DNA from: Zanthoxylum bungeanum
Taxonomy: Eukaryota > Streptophyta > Magnoliopsida > Sapindales > Rutaceae
Direction: 5' to 3'
DNA: 64,000 nucleotides
NCBI GenBank assembly: GCA_019454045.1
Contig: SKCR01010151.1
Span: forward strand, 1-64,000
The notes under the pieces are model-generated. The model was given only the letters and a program-made list of their open reading frames with translations, did no database searches and was not told the origin of the DNA. The first letter of the stretch is position 1. Each line of letters opens with the position of its first letter. The position numbers and the translations under genes are program-made. This document shows, one piece after another, positions 1-10,824 of the stretch.

Positions 1-2440
1 ACAAATAAAGAAAAACAAAATGTCTCTGCAAAATTCGGATTTTCCCTTGTCCCTTTGTAATGAGTATAATGCCTCCTTATATAAGACATGTAAGGATGCC
101 AATAGGGCATCCTTTGGGGTGGGGTGCAACCCTCCAAAGGGTTATACCCCTCACAAGCACCCAATGCTATAAAAAGGACAATTCTACCCTTAATGAATAT
201 TTAGAAGATTTCCCACATTTTTCCCTAACAAAGCATCATGCTACCACCTTCTCCCCTTTAACCCTCTCTTCATCACTTATTGTTATCGCCCTAAACTTGT
301 GTATCAATTCCTCTATATCCATAAAGAGCAATATATACATTACCCACTCTCTAAGCCTCTGGATTTAAACACCCTCTCTTCCTACATCATGGGACCAAGG
401 CAGAAATTACCCCCCACTAAAATTATCAATAACAAATCCAACTATAACTGAAAAAACTTTCATACTAAAATTTGGGGACAAAAGTCACCAAACGAGAGAA
501 GGCCAAAGATAGCCCAACCACCCTTACACTCTGTTTTCCTAGGAGAGAGAACTGAGGAAAGGCTTTGGAACGCTGAGAAAAAAGTCGTTTTGGTATTGGG
601 CAACAGGCGCAACCAAGGCATTTTTACTTGAAATCAGTTTTTCTCTTTGCAGATGGTTTCGCCCAAGTGTGGTTGCAAGATGGCATAGCTCGTCTTAACT
701 AATGAATTTATCCAAGAGTTTCAGTAATTAGTGAGCACCTTTCTTTTGGTACCTGTTATAATTTCATCATAGAACAAACATAACAGCCTCTTTCCAGAAA
801 AGTAATGGATAAGACTGCCTACTTATTAAATCATCTCCGGAGCTCACAATGTGGGAAGTCTTATACGCGGGACCATCCTTTAAGAAACATAAAGGCGCGT
901 GATCTATTCTAGAGGGAGTCTTATTGGTGATTGTCAGCACTGGGGAGCGAAGTTTTGTATCTGGAAAAAAGTTATTGTCACAAGTTTGTTAGTATATATG
1001 TATGTCTTTATCATTTTATGGTCATATTAACGAGTATCCTAAGGGCATTCACTAAGGATCAATTTTAGGAAAGTTTTCACATCATTGTTTATGAAAAATA
1101 TAAAAAATTATCAAAATATTAAGTACTTTTTCTTTTTTTTCTAAAATGAATTCTTAACAAATGTCATTAAGACGCTCGTTAATTTTTACCATCATTTTAT
1201 TGTGTTTGGGATTGGAGAGCTTCTTCATTGGTTATGTTGGATTCTTGTATTAGTTTTCTGATTTAACTCTCCTTCGAATTACATTAACTAATTAGTTTTT
1301 GGAAAAAAAAAAAAAACAAAACAAAAAATTGGTACATTAAAGCCTCCATGGTAGCCATCTATTTTCCATTTCCAGCAATTTATAGAAAGTTCTTGCAAAC
1401 AAATTCTAGGGATCCTCAATTAATTTGGTTAAAGTTGCACTTGCTGTGCACTTTATCTGAGAGATAAAAACATCATTGCGAAAATCATCGGGTTGATTAT
1501 ATGGATTTTTTTAACGATTTTAACATAATTTTATAAAAATTTAATAAAGTTTACGTTGGTTACTCAAATTTAACACAACTCTCCTCTTTTGTCCGAACTC
1601 TCCTCTTTTGTCCGAACTTAAGACGGCTATCAGAAAATTTCATCTTAAGCATATAGACATAATTGGAACCATGAGTAATGATTAATTGGATAATAGTTTA
1701 TAATGATTTAGGGATGGTAAAATGAATTGACGAATTGAATTTGTGTCAAATTCTAAACAAATCAAATGAAAGTGTGATAGATTCGTATTCAATTTATTTA
1801 ATAAAAATATTCATTTAGTCCTGACATTAGACCTGACCAAGGGTCCGATTCGGAACCAGAACCGAACCGGAACCGAACCGGTTGGAACTGGATGGTTCCG
1901 AACCGCTGGCCGGGTCTACCTGACATGATTCAATAAAATTATTTTTTATGTGGTAACTAGCAATAATTTATTGAATCTTAAATGAAAAATAATAACAACT
2001 AGCAAAATGAACGTAATAAATAAAATGAATAAACGAATCAGTGAGTTCAAATTCGTATTCGATTCGTTTAATGAACAAATCAAATCAAATTTATTTATTT
2101 ATTAAATCAATCAATTTTTCGATTGTTTTTAAAACCAGACCGGCCGATTACACCGGGAACCGGCCATGACTCTAGTTCGATTGAACCTTATAAACTAATG
2201 TGTTAAAAAAAAATCGATTCAACCGGATTGACTGGTTCTTAACCAATTTTTTAAATCAAAAAAATAAAAATATATATATTTTTTAATTTTTTAGTTATTT
2301 AAATTATTTATGATATTATTTGATTTTTGAACCAAAAATATATTAAATTTTTTTAATCACCGATTCAACCCCATCTATTTTTTTAAAAAAATAATTTTTT
2401 CAAATTCAATGAGCAAGTTGTCACCCCGGCCTGCGGCCTA
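1..2440. other. Intergenic region upstream of the PPR gene, with old repeat remnants
   Basis: I see no convincing gene here. The longest ORF (60-368) has no recognisable domain and biased low-complexity content. A short perfect hairpin (GGATGCC, 5-base loop, GGCATCC) lies near 93-112. Positions 1711-2110 resemble the MULE-type element at 62497-62995 (same AAACGAATC-type direct and inverted motifs), interrupted by a short GC-richer insert at 1829-1925. Around 2130-2240 there is another fragment rich in ACCGG motifs. The rest is AT-rich and unremarkable. Confidence 0.5.
1711..2110. mobile_element. Decayed MULE-type non-autonomous element, 3' truncated
   Basis: The start (AGGGATGGTAAAATGAATTG, from about 1710) and much of the body align by eye with the better preserved element at 62497-62995, including the stretch ATTCGTATTCGATTCGTTTA. 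No matching right terminus or target duplication is visible, so it is a partial copy. A roughly 97-bp insert at 1829-1925 ends in the same heptamer (CTGACAT) that precedes it, suggesting a later small insertion. Confidence 0.45.
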
Positions 2441-2448
2441 CTGGCCTT

Positions 2449-2456
2449 TTATATAT
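2449..2456 (+). promoter_or_regulatory. Candidate TATA box of the PPR gene
   Basis: TTATATAT lies about 140 bases upstream of the PPR start codon, which would place transcription initiation near 2480 with a leader of roughly 115 bases. The flanking 2425-2445 stretch is unusually GC-rich for the area. This is a position-based inference only. Confidence 0.4.
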
Positions 2457-2596
2457 CTAACGTAACTCCAGTCACTTGGCGGCATGTAGAAGCAGAACCC
2501 CCCGACTCATAGTCCCAAGCTTCCGCCTTCTGCAAAACTGCAACCCGTCTCAGTTTCAGCGCTCTCTCTCTCACAAAACAATCTCTTACTTCAATC

Positions 2597-4534
2597 ATGA
2601 AAACTCACAAATTCTCTCAAATCCTCAAACACCCGAACCTCAAAACTATAATCCCTCCAAATCAATCCCATTCACACTTGCTTTTCTCCTCGATTCCTCA
2701 ACCAAAAACCACCCAACAAACCCAAAATTTCATACCAAACACTTCCATTGAAACCCCACCAGAAATAACCAATGAACTACTCACTCACTACATAAACTCT
2801 TCTCAGTGGCATTTCATCAAACACCTTGCACCAAAACTCACTCCCTCTCTTATTACAACAACTCTTTTCAATCTTCACAAAACCCCAGAGTTAGCTCTCC
2901 AATTCACAACCCATGTTGAATTTAGACGAATTCGTGATATCAAAACCCGTTGTGTTGCTATAGCGGTAGTCTCTCGGTTACCATCACCAAAACCAACTTT
3001 GCAACTGTTAAAAGAGACATTGAATAGTGGCATTGCTACAATTGAAGTGGTTTTCAATGAGCTTGAAGTTGCCCACGGCGTGTTAGGTACTCAAAGTAGT
3101 ATTGTTTTTGATTTTTTGATAAGGGTTTGTTGTGAAATGAAGAGAGATGATGATGCATTTAAGTGTTTTTATATGATGAAAGAGAAGGGTTTAATTCCAA
3201 AGATTGAAACTTGTAATAATATGTTAAGTATGTTTGTTAAGTCAAATAGACCAGATAAAGCATGGGTTTTGTATGCTGAGATGTTTAGGATGAGGATTAA
3301 GTCGAGTGTGTACACGTTTAACATAATGATTAACTTGTTGTGTAAGGAAGGGAAGTTAAAGAAGGCAAAAGAGTTTTTAGGGTTCATGGAGAGTTTGGGG
3401 ATTAAGCCTAATACTGTCACGTATAATACCCTTGTTCATGGGTATTGTTTGAATGGGAGAATCGAAGGGGCAAGGCTGGTTTTGAATGCTATGAAGAGTA
3501 GAGGTGTTCAACCAGATTCTTATACGTATGGTTCATTTATTAGTGGGATGTGTAAGGAAGGAAGACTTGAGGAGGCATCTGAGATGTTTGGTAAGCTGAA
3601 AGAGAACGGGTTTGTTCCAACTGCTGTGACATATAACACCTTGATTGATGGGTATTGCAATAAAGGGAATTTGGCGATGGCTTTTAGTTATAGGGATGAG
3701 ATGTTGAAGCAGGGTATAATGCCAACAGCTTCAACTTATAATATGTTGATTCATGCATTGTTTATGGAAGGTCAGATGGTTGAAGCTGATAATATGGTAA
3801 AAGAAATGGGAGAAAAAGGGATTGTTCCTGATTCAATAACGTATAATATCTTGATTAATGGGTATTGCAGATGTGGGAATGCAAAGAAAGCCTTTAGCCT
3901 CCATGATGAAATGGTGCTCAAAGGGATTCAGCCAACTGCGGTAACTTACACGTCACTTATTTATGTTTTAAGCAAGCGGAAAAGAATGATTGAAGCAGAT
4001 CAATTGTTTAAAAACTTTGTGGTTAAAGGCTCGTTGCCAGATATTGTTATGTTCAATGCCTTGATAGACGGTCACTGCACTAATGGTAATATTGAACGTG
4101 CGTTCTCACTATTGAAGGAGATGGACAGGATGAAAGTTTATCCTGATGAAGTGACCTACAACACCCTAATGCAAGGGCGTTGTAGAGAGGGGAAAGTTGA
4201 AGAAGCCCGTGAGCTGCTTGACCAGATGAAGAAAAGAGGGATTAAACCTGATCACATTAGTTACAACACCCTTATTAGTGGCTATAGCAAGAGAGGTGAT
4301 ATCAAGGATGCTTTTAGAGTCCGGGATGAGATGGTGAGCATTGGTTTCAATCCCACCCGTCTTACTTATAATGCCCTGATACAAGGTTTATGCAAGAACC
4401 AGGAAGGAGATCTTGCTGAAGAGCTCTTCCAAGAAATGGTTAGTAAAGGAATCACGCCTGACGACACTACATACTTGTCTTTGATCGAGGGGATAGCAAA
4501 TGTCGATAAGGTTGCAGAAAGCAGTGATTCATAA
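2597..4534 (+). CDS. P-class pentatricopeptide repeat protein, At2g15630-like
   Basis: Single-exon ORF of 645 residues. From about residue 169 to 632 it is a nearly uninterrupted run of about 13 PPR motifs of 35 residues, each with the hallmark pattern (for example VTYNTLIDGYC near 344 and ITYNILINGYC near 414). Motif starts fall at about 169, 204, 239, 274, 309 and so on, all of P type, with no E or DYW extension. PPR proteins bind single-stranded RNA in organelles, and P-class members usually act in RNA stability, cleavage or translation. The N terminus (MKTHKFSQILKHPNLKTI) is basic, lacks acidic residues and is Ser/Thr rich further on, fitting a mitochondrial presequence. Order and wording of the repeats strongly resemble Arabidopsis At2g15630 (recognised from memory, not searched). 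No disabling changes are seen. The first ATG of the frame is used. The RNA target cannot be told from sequence alone. Confidence 0.92.
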   Translation: MKTHKFSQILKHPNLKTIIPPNQSHSHLLFSSIPQPKTTQQTQNFIPNTSIETPPEITNELLTHYINSSQWHFIKHLAPKLTPSLITTTLFNLHKTPELALQFTTHVEFRRIRDIKTRCVAIAVVSRLPSPKPTLQLLKETLNSGIATIEVVFNELEVAHGVLGTQSSIVFDFLIRVCCEMKRDDDAFKCFYMMKEKGLIPKIETCNNMLSMFVKSNRPDKAWVLYAEMFRMRIKSSVYTFNIMINLLCKEGKLKKAKEFLGFMESLGIKPNTVTYNTLVHGYCLNGRIEGARLVLNAMKSRGVQPDSYTYGSFISGMCKEGRLEEASEMFGKLKENGFVPTAVTYNTLIDGYCNKGNLAMAFSYRDEMLKQGIMPTASTYNMLIHALFMEGQMVEADNMVKEMGEKGIVPDSITYNILINGYCRCGNAKKAFSLHDEMVLKGIQPTAVTYTSLIYVLSKRKRMIEADQLFKNFVVKGSLPDIVMFNALIDGHCTNGNIERAFSLLKEMDRMKVYPDEVTYNTLMQGRCREGKVEEARELLDQMKKRGIKPDHISYNTLISGYSKRGDIKDAFRVRDEMVSIGFNPTRLTYNALIQGLCKNQEGDLAEELFQEMVSKGITPDDTTYLSLIEGIANVDKVAESSDS

Positions 4535-4811
4535 CGATTTGTTAGCCAGCAATATTTCAACTACTACTGCTTCAGAGTGAACTTCTTGTTTGTCCACCAA
4601 AATGCGAAGTTCCTACTTGGCAGACTTGTCGATACTTCATATCAAATGTCTGAGTTAGATCAGAAGCTTGCATATTGAGTCATTTGTGACTGTAGACTGA
4701 AGATTTTGTTAATGGCTAAAGGCTAATATGAAATTATGTATCTCAGTTTTGGATGTTGCTTCTTTTGTCGTAATTTGTAAGATTATACAACTGCAAATAT
4801 TTTTTTCAATG

Positions 4812-4817
4812 AATAAA
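4812..4817 (+). terminator. Polyadenylation signal for the PPR gene
   Basis: AATAAA lies about 280 bases after the PPR stop codon in a T-rich context (TTTTTTCAATG just upstream), the usual arrangement of a plant near-upstream element. The region from here to petM (4820-5200) is AT-rich with no other feature seen and must hold the 3' end of the convergent petM transcript. Confidence 0.5.
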
Positions 4818-5202
4818 AACAGTTGTTATTAATTCGCTGGCGGTAAAAATTAACCTTTTTTCTTATTATATCTAATTTACTGTTGCAAATTAATCTTTCA
4901 AGTGTTCAGCAAGAAAATGAGAGGAAATGATGTCATATGTATATGTGTAATGAGGTTGGGGAAGACATAAGTTGACGTGAACAGAAATCATAAAAATAGC
5001 ATTAATGGTGTCGAAAAATCATGTAGCCGATTTCGTTTAATGGGAAAAATGTGATGTTGGTTTGGTTATTATATCTATTTTGCCATTTCTATTAACTTAT
5101 CATGTCAAAAATGAAATTCTTGAACCAAATGAAGAAAATTGTAAACATACAAACTTGATATCAAAGAATACACATAAAGCAGTAGCTAAAGTTTCTGGAA
5201 TC

Positions 5203-5583
5203 TCACTCAGCCTCCTCAATAGAAGCTTCAATTCGGAGAAGAACAAATCCAACAGCAACTCCAACAAGAACAAGGCCATTCATGATTGCTGCAATCCTGA
5301 AAATTTCACTTGCTGCATTGCATGTACAAGTAAGCAAACCCCCACTTTGAGCTTTGCCTTTCACTGGAGCTCTCAATGAGCTCACAATCTTTGCAAAAGA
5401 CTCCTCAGTTGATACTGGCATGCCTAATGAGGTGACTTTGTTTTGTGCTTTCAGCCCACCATAAGAGTTGAGTCCTGTTATGTAATTCACATTCATGCTT
5501 CTTCTCCTCCTGCTGGAAGAGCCAGCAGCAGCAGTGGCAGCCATGAATGTTGCAGGAGAAAGTGTAGCTGAGGCTGTTGCCAT
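5203..5583 (-). CDS. petM: Cytochrome b6f complex subunit 7 (PetM) precursor
   Basis: 126-residue precursor. Residues 1-87 form a typical chloroplast transit peptide: [13 protein letters not shown] at the start, Ala/Ser/Arg-rich with an RRRR run, and no acidic residues before about 60. The mature part is about 38 residues and consists of a short stromal or lumenal stub, one membrane span (about 98-117, core [15 protein letters not shown]) and an acidic tail ending in IEEAE. This is the signature of PetM, a one-helix peripheral subunit of the thylakoid cytochrome b6f dimer, which carries electrons between photosystems II and I. Length agrees with the plant family (about 125). The in-frame TTG eight codons upstream is not used as start: it lies on the other side of a likely 3' splice site. 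The coding region is continuous, without intron. It is convergent with the PPR gene. Confidence 0.92.
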   Translation of the reverse strand: MATASATLSPATFMAATAAAGSSSRRRRSMNVNYITGLNSYGGLKAQNKVTSLGMPVSTEESFAKIVSSLRAPVKGKAQSGGLLTCTCNAASEIFRIAAIMNGLVLVGVAVGFVLLRIEASIEEAE

Positions 5584-5590
5584 TATTGAT

Positions 5591-5819
5591 CTGAACCCAC
5601 AGCCCAAAACATTAAAACAAGAAACATGAAAAGATTGTATTTGTTTATATGTATTAAAGAAGTGTAGTTTGTTTTAAGACTAATGAAAAGTTCCATATCT
5701 TAATTATAGGACCATTCTATATCCTAAAACTTAAACTAAGTTAGCAAAAATCTAATAACATAAAAGAATCTAAGCCGTAACCAGTAACACGGATTATTAA
5801 AGAAATATAGTTAGGTTAC
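5591..5819 (-). other. Probable intron in the petM 5' leader
   Basis: On the minus strand a consensus donor (ACATACAG/GTAACC) sits at 5820/5819 and a pyrimidine-rich acceptor ending in GGGTTCAG at 5591, only 7 bases before the ATG. The 229-bp stretch between them is AT-rich like an intron. Removing it leaves a short CT-rich leader. Leader introns are common in plant nuclear photosynthesis genes and can raise expression. Confidence 0.6.
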
Positions 5820-6010
5820 CTGTATGTTAGTGGAATTGCAGAGATGATGGGAGGCAATGGAAATGAAAATTTTGTATGTGAGGGATAGGATAAGGTGGGG
5901 AGGTGATGGTTGGTTGACAAGAAGATTAGATGAATGTTGGCCAATAAAAATGAGACACTAAACTTGTCATTTGTCAATAAAAACTGACCAGTAGTTTTAG
6001 TCATCTTATA
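5820..6010 (-). promoter_or_regulatory. petM leader exon and light-type promoter region
   Basis: On the minus strand the 130 bases before the leader intron are CT-rich (stretches such as CATTTCCATTGCCTCCCATC) with no clear TATA box, as in several nuclear photosystem genes that use pyrimidine-rich initiators. A GATAAG I-box core is read on the plus strand at 5889-5894 and a CCAAT core at 5941-5945. These are short motifs and the assignment rests on their position upstream of a photosynthesis gene. Confidence 0.4.
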
Positions 6011-6983
6011 ATATCATCTTGGGGCTCCCAGATTGTGGTGAGCAAATCAGGACCGTTGTGTATTTCTCAAATTTGAATTGATCATTGATCATTGTTCAAA
6101 GCTAAAATTTGACGATTTTTTCATTCCAAATCCAGATCAGATTCGTCTAGAACAAATCCCAATCAAGTATTCAAGATTTTCTATCAATTCTAAATATATA
6201 AATCTTTACTTCTGAACACTACCCATGCTTTTTATCAATGATTTTGGATAGCATTTGAACTCTGCTCCCATGACAGCATGGGTGAAAAGGAAATTGAATT
6301 GTCAAACCAACTAATAAACGAATTTTTCATCCTATCTTTTGAATTTCGCATTTGACTTGTTCCTTATAAGATGACCTTGACCTGTCATTCATTTGCTGAT
6401 CACCAACAATCAATTGCAAATTTCTTACGGATGCTGCTTTGTCCGACAGGCATACCTTCGGACAATGAAGTAGATCACTGTAACAATAGCGATATGTTGT
6501 TTTGTCTGTTCGGGCATATTTATCGGGCAAAACAACAAACAACTAATTTCTTATAATGTAGAGGACACAAAGTACCTCTTCCCTAATGTCGTTTTCAAAT
6601 CATTACAAAGTATAACAATAAATATTTACAAATGATTTGCCTACGAAGTAATTCTTTCTAGATCCTCAAGCAGCATAACATCACACCACATGATGTGAGA
6701 AAAGTTCAAACAAGCTGAAATTAAAATGTCACTAAGACTCTTTTTCCAGTGCAGATGAATGTCAACTTCATTGAACAATCTATTTACAACCCTATTCAAG
6801 CCACAAAACTTTGTATACGAACCCTAAAATACTATATGTTTCACAAGTTGTACATTAGTTTATAGACTTTAAAACAAGATGGGTGGGTAAAGATCGCATG
6901 CAAAAGAAGGATTACTTCACAGCGTTTATCAACTAGGAAGATAGAGTCATTCATTGTAGGAATCGGGTCAAGATAGTGATGTT
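6011..6983. other. Spacer between petM promoter and VRN1-like 3' end
   Basis: No coding feature is supported. The right part (roughly 6650-6983) is expected to contain the 3' UTR of the VRN1-like gene, which stops at 6984 on the minus strand. The left part is the distal petM upstream region. Short ORFs at 6327-6556 on both strands show no domain. Confidence 0.5.
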
Positions 6984-9900
6984 TTAATGGGTCAGCCGGT
7001 TCATAAATCCTGCACTTTCCATTACGCGAAATACATTAACTTTCAGCACAAACTCCCTGGCCATAAGCACCTCGAAGACACAAACATCTCCTTCCCCTAA
7101 ATTATTCTCCAATGTAAATTCATACCAGCCTTGACTGAACTTAGCTCTGCCTCCTCTATATACACATCGGACAGGCCACTGCCTACCATCAGAAAGCTGT
7201 AGTTTGATGAATCCGCAAACCCCATTTAGATGCTCTTCAGCAAAGCAGGATGGCAAATACTGCACAAGCCAAAAGTAAATGCATCTTAAACCAAGCATAT
7301 TATGATGTGAAACGGCAAACAATGTTGAGTACTTGAAAGTCAATAGCTCACCATGATACATCCCTTGTACAAGTAAGATGGCCGTAGGACTACCCTGCAG
7401 AAAGGATTAGATGGTTCAAATGCTTTGGCTGCGTTAACTGCCCTTTCCCTTTCTTCAGCTGTCACGGTCCTTTTTCTAGCTGAAGCACTTTCATAAAATC
7501 TAAAGCGCATTTCTCCTTCATGTGCATCTTGAGCTGACGATGCCGGAACATCTGCGCTTTTATAAAACTGTTTGATGAGAAAGTTGAATTCTTAAGACAT
7601 GACAGGATTAAGCAAAAATCTGCGCTCAAACATCTTACTAGGATCAATCTTCCGCTTTCTCCCGGGTTTTTTAAGCATTGGCATTTCTCCATCTGGGGAA
7701 TACATTTTCACTGCATTTAACAAATTCTTAAGCTCATAAATATTAAACCAAACATTCGTATCTCAAGTACATTGACTTCCAGCCAGAGAACTATCAAACC
7801 TTTTAATCGCTGTAAGTTTTCTTCACCAGTACCATTCATGCTGTTGTTATGTTTGGAACTGTTAAGCAAATTCTGAAATGACGGAGGATTGAAAGTCTTG
7901 TTGACTGTTGGTTGATGATCTACAAATTCAGAGTCGTCATCTTCCATTTCTGCAAATATATGGTATTGTTTGCTATGATTGGGTACTTCAAAATTACTGA
8001 GGACATTAGGTTGATAGTTTATCTCGGAAGAAGGCAAATTAAAAATGTAAACACTAAAGGCTGAATTCCCTTCATATCTGAAGACCAAAAAGTACCCAAC
8101 GCGGATTGAGTAACGTTCCATAAAGTCTTGCCACCCATCATAAAACCAAATTTTGTTGTCAAGTCTCCTTAATCCTACATGTGAAGTAATACCATTCGGA
8201 ACAGTAAGTGTAGCAGCTGCAGAAAGGTCATCCTTGAATTTCCTAACAAAGCTTTCTGGAATCCTCTGCAGTCACCTGAATCAAGTTAGAATTCATGTCT
8301 TGAGGAGAATAAAATTAGGATATGAAATGCCGGTGATTTACATTTGCAGATGAACCTGCCTCTCTTTCTGATTAAAATATTGATGTCATATTATCAATGA
8401 ATTATTTTCATGACAAAAATGCACATCATATTCCCTAAACATATGGTAGCCCAGCGATTAATGAGAATCAGTTGAAATAAGGACAGATGGGTTATCGGAA
8501 GCAAATAGTCTATTGAAAGCAATAAAATAATGAGGGATGAAAATTTTATCTCATTTTTCGAAGAATTACAAGTAGCACTCCTTCAAATAAGACTGCATGT
8601 GATTCTTTTTTAGAAACATTTTCGTACTCATTCATGTTGTCTTCATTTGTTATTTTGCTAATAAAAGAAAATTCAGATTAGGAAAAATATCTTTTCCAAA
8701 ATATAATGGAAGAGAGGCCATTTATTTACCTAGAAACCATATTCACTTCAGACAAAATCAACAATGAATCATTAAGAAAATAATTTGCTGACCTAAAATT
8801 TTACTAGATGCGCATGACAGACGGAGCAAAGAGATTCATTTGCAACAAAATTTGATTCATGGTCTTTCTAGTTTTCCAAAAAAATTCCACATCAACAGTA
8901 AGGAAACTCACCAATCTAGGAAAAAGTTTACATCTAGAGTAACTACGAAATTATTATGATTCATTTAATGAAAGGGGAAGATACGATAAATATTGTAAAT
9001 ACTATAAATGAATGGCATTCAAAGAGGCTACTGTAGGATGTTATATCCAAGTGTAAAATGAAAGACATAATTGCTCTGTAAGACTAACCAACACAGTACC
9101 CTCTAGTTTCTCAGACCAGTGAAAAATAGAACCCCTCAGCATTAACCCCGTTTCTTTGCCAAGAGACCACAGAAACAAGAGAGAAGGATCCATCAGTCTA
9201 GTCGATGGATTCTTTAGCATGAAGCAATTTATGATCTGTCTTCAACTAGTTTCATGACATTTACATTCATTAACAAAGATATATTCACTTCTAAGAAAAG
9301 TTTTTTAGAAACAAGAACTTCCCCTCCCCACCCCAATTAAGCTTTTGTGTTATTGTGCATCTGAGAGAAGTTTGTACAAAATAAACACCTAAAATATCTT
9401 AAATTTCATTTCCTTCTCATTCCTACAATTTCTTTACTAACCGAACAAAGCTCTGGGTTTTATTAACATCAAGTAGACACCTTGAAACAACCACCAATTG
9501 AATAAGAATTTCACAACTCAGCTGCTAAGTTTAGCTAGTTTATTCTTGTATAAATCCAAAGAACAACACTTCAAATTGCTCTCCTTTCTCCTTCACCCAC
9601 TTTAAACATACCTCTTGGCCTTTGCAAAACCTCACTCGTAAAGCAAGCAATCAAGCCCTACAATTAACTCACTTTTCCAATTTCAGAAACTAAAAAGAAC
9701 TTTACAATAAACTTCGGAACGGAAACATAAATCATGTTTATCCCAGTGTTATTAAAGCAACAAGGCGCACCCACACACTAAGGCGCGAGCCTCAAGGAGC
9801 AAATTGTAAAAATATATATATAAGTATCCAGTCAACAAAAACAAAGAAAAATCAATGAAAACATATCGAAAACAATTATAATAATACAAATACCGATAAT

Positions 9901-10490
9901 ATAAATTAACGTGTTTGTCGAAATTTAAAACTCACCTCAAAACCTATCTTAATTTATTCAAGAAATGTTATACAACTTGATTTAGGGTTGGGTCAGCCAA
10001 TTCGGGTAGGCACATCTCGGAGCGCGTGCCTCGCAACAACAGGCATGCGCCTAAGAAGGTCGCCTCGCCTGACCTTTCATGAACCTAAGACTAAGGCACG
10101 CCACACAACTATGCTTATACTACATCAACCAAACCAATAAAACTTTAGACAATTACGAAGCTAAGCTAGTTTAATTCTCCTTGACCCCCACAACAAACTT
10201 GAAGGATGATCATTCAAAATTTTCACATACTCTTGCTCAACTCAATCCCTAGCTTTAATTTTTATTCAACCATTTTCTCATATGGATCTAAAGTTTCCAT
10301 TTTTAGACAAGCCCTGAAAACGAAAAGACAAAACAAACAAAATTCAACCAGCCTTACAATTAATTTTCCCAAGAAAAAGTTAATCTAACAAGAATTAACC
10401 ATCAAGAGTGAAAAAGTAACTTGATTTTACCAGTCTCTTGTCACGAATGGTGGAGGCTGGAATAAGCTTGTGAAAATAAGGGCGTGGCAT
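6984..10490 (-). CDS. VRN1: VRN1-type transcription factor with two B3 domains (five coding exons)
   Basis: Exons read by eye on the minus strand: 10490-10431, 8265-7800, 7710-7639, 7551-7352, 7259-6984. All introns are GT..AG and phases fit (0, 1, 1, 0), giving 357 residues; Arabidopsis VRN1 has 341. B3 domain 1 spans about 5-100 ([49 protein letters not shown]). A variable linker carries an acidic patch and a basic nuclear signal, KKPGRKRK (about 189-196). The conserved block [20 protein letters not shown] precedes B3 domain 2 (about 246-348; [35 protein letters not shown]). The block before domain 2 and the double-B3 layout are those of VRN1, a non-specific DNA-binding nuclear factor needed for stable FLC silencing and flowering-related development in Arabidopsis. 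RTV1, the close paralogue, has one B3 domain. An in-frame ATG four codons upstream (10502) is possible, but the family starts MPRP and the ATG at 10490 has the better context (A at -3). No broken residues are seen. Function in this species is inferred. Confidence 0.9.
8266..10430 (-). other. Long first intron of the VRN1-like gene
   Basis: 2165-bp intron, donor GTAAAATC after codon L20 and acceptor CTGCAG before RIPESF. It holds no ORF of note. From about 9740 to 10105 it contains a GC-richer stretch with repeated AGGCGC/GCGCCT motifs in both orientations, resembling a widespread plant repeat type, probably an old transposon remnant in antisense to nothing recognisable. The remaining introns of this gene are all about 90 bp, so the first is exceptional. 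Confidence 0.75.
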
Positions 10491-10502
10491 TTTGGGAAAC
10501 AT

Positions 10503-10514
10503 TCAAAAGAACAT
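10503..10514 (-). promoter_or_regulatory. Minimal uORF (Met-Phe-Phe-stop) abutting an upstream ATG of VRN1-like
   Basis: In the leader of the VRN1-like mRNA, ATG TTC TTT TGA ends exactly where the next ATG (10502) begins, and the family-type start follows 12 bases later at 10490. The leader further upstream also holds CAG-type and ATC-type trinucleotide runs (10510-10575). A stop-start TGAATG arrangement can favour reinitiation. Whether the transcript includes this region is unknown. Confidence 0.4.
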
Positions 10515-10824
10515 ATGATGATGATGATGATTGTTAAGATTTGAGCTTTCAGATCTGCTGCTGCTGCTGCTTCACTTGCTCTTTCTCTTCTCTCCTTTAC
10601 TGATTCTCTAGTCAAACAGTGCTTCTTTTAAACCTTAAAATTCACACAACTTGACCTAAAATGTTAAACCCAGTTCGACTCAACTCGTCACTCACTGAGT
10701 TAACCAGGAACAACTCGATCCCCACCTTTTCTTTTTTTGTTCCCCTCACTTTTTTGGCCCACTAACTTATTTTAATTTTATATTTTATATTAAAATTTTA
10801 ACATAAATTTTGAGTCTCTTGCAA
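10515..10824 (-). other. VRN1-like leader and promoter-proximal region
   Basis: Contains the trinucleotide runs (GCA)n and (ATC)n near 10518-10572 and CT-rich sequence to about 10620 read on the minus strand, fitting a 5' leader. No clear TATA box is seen. From about 10750 the DNA becomes strongly AT-rich, and the Helitron-like block begins at about 10825, so any distal promoter is transposon DNA. Confidence 0.4.

Noticed and set aside
60..368. 102-residue ORF at the left edge
   Set aside because: No domain, low-complexity composition, no start context or neighbour support.
2476..2751. Ser/Arg-rich ORF overlapping the PPR N terminus in another frame, reminiscent of a presequence
   Set aside because: It has a TTG rather than an ATG start and does not share the PPR frame; the PPR ORF has its own basic N terminus.
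10427..10615. 62-residue ORF with Ala and Ile runs
   Set aside because: Begins at TTG and is a frame-shadow of the VRN1-like first exon and leader trinucleotide repeats.
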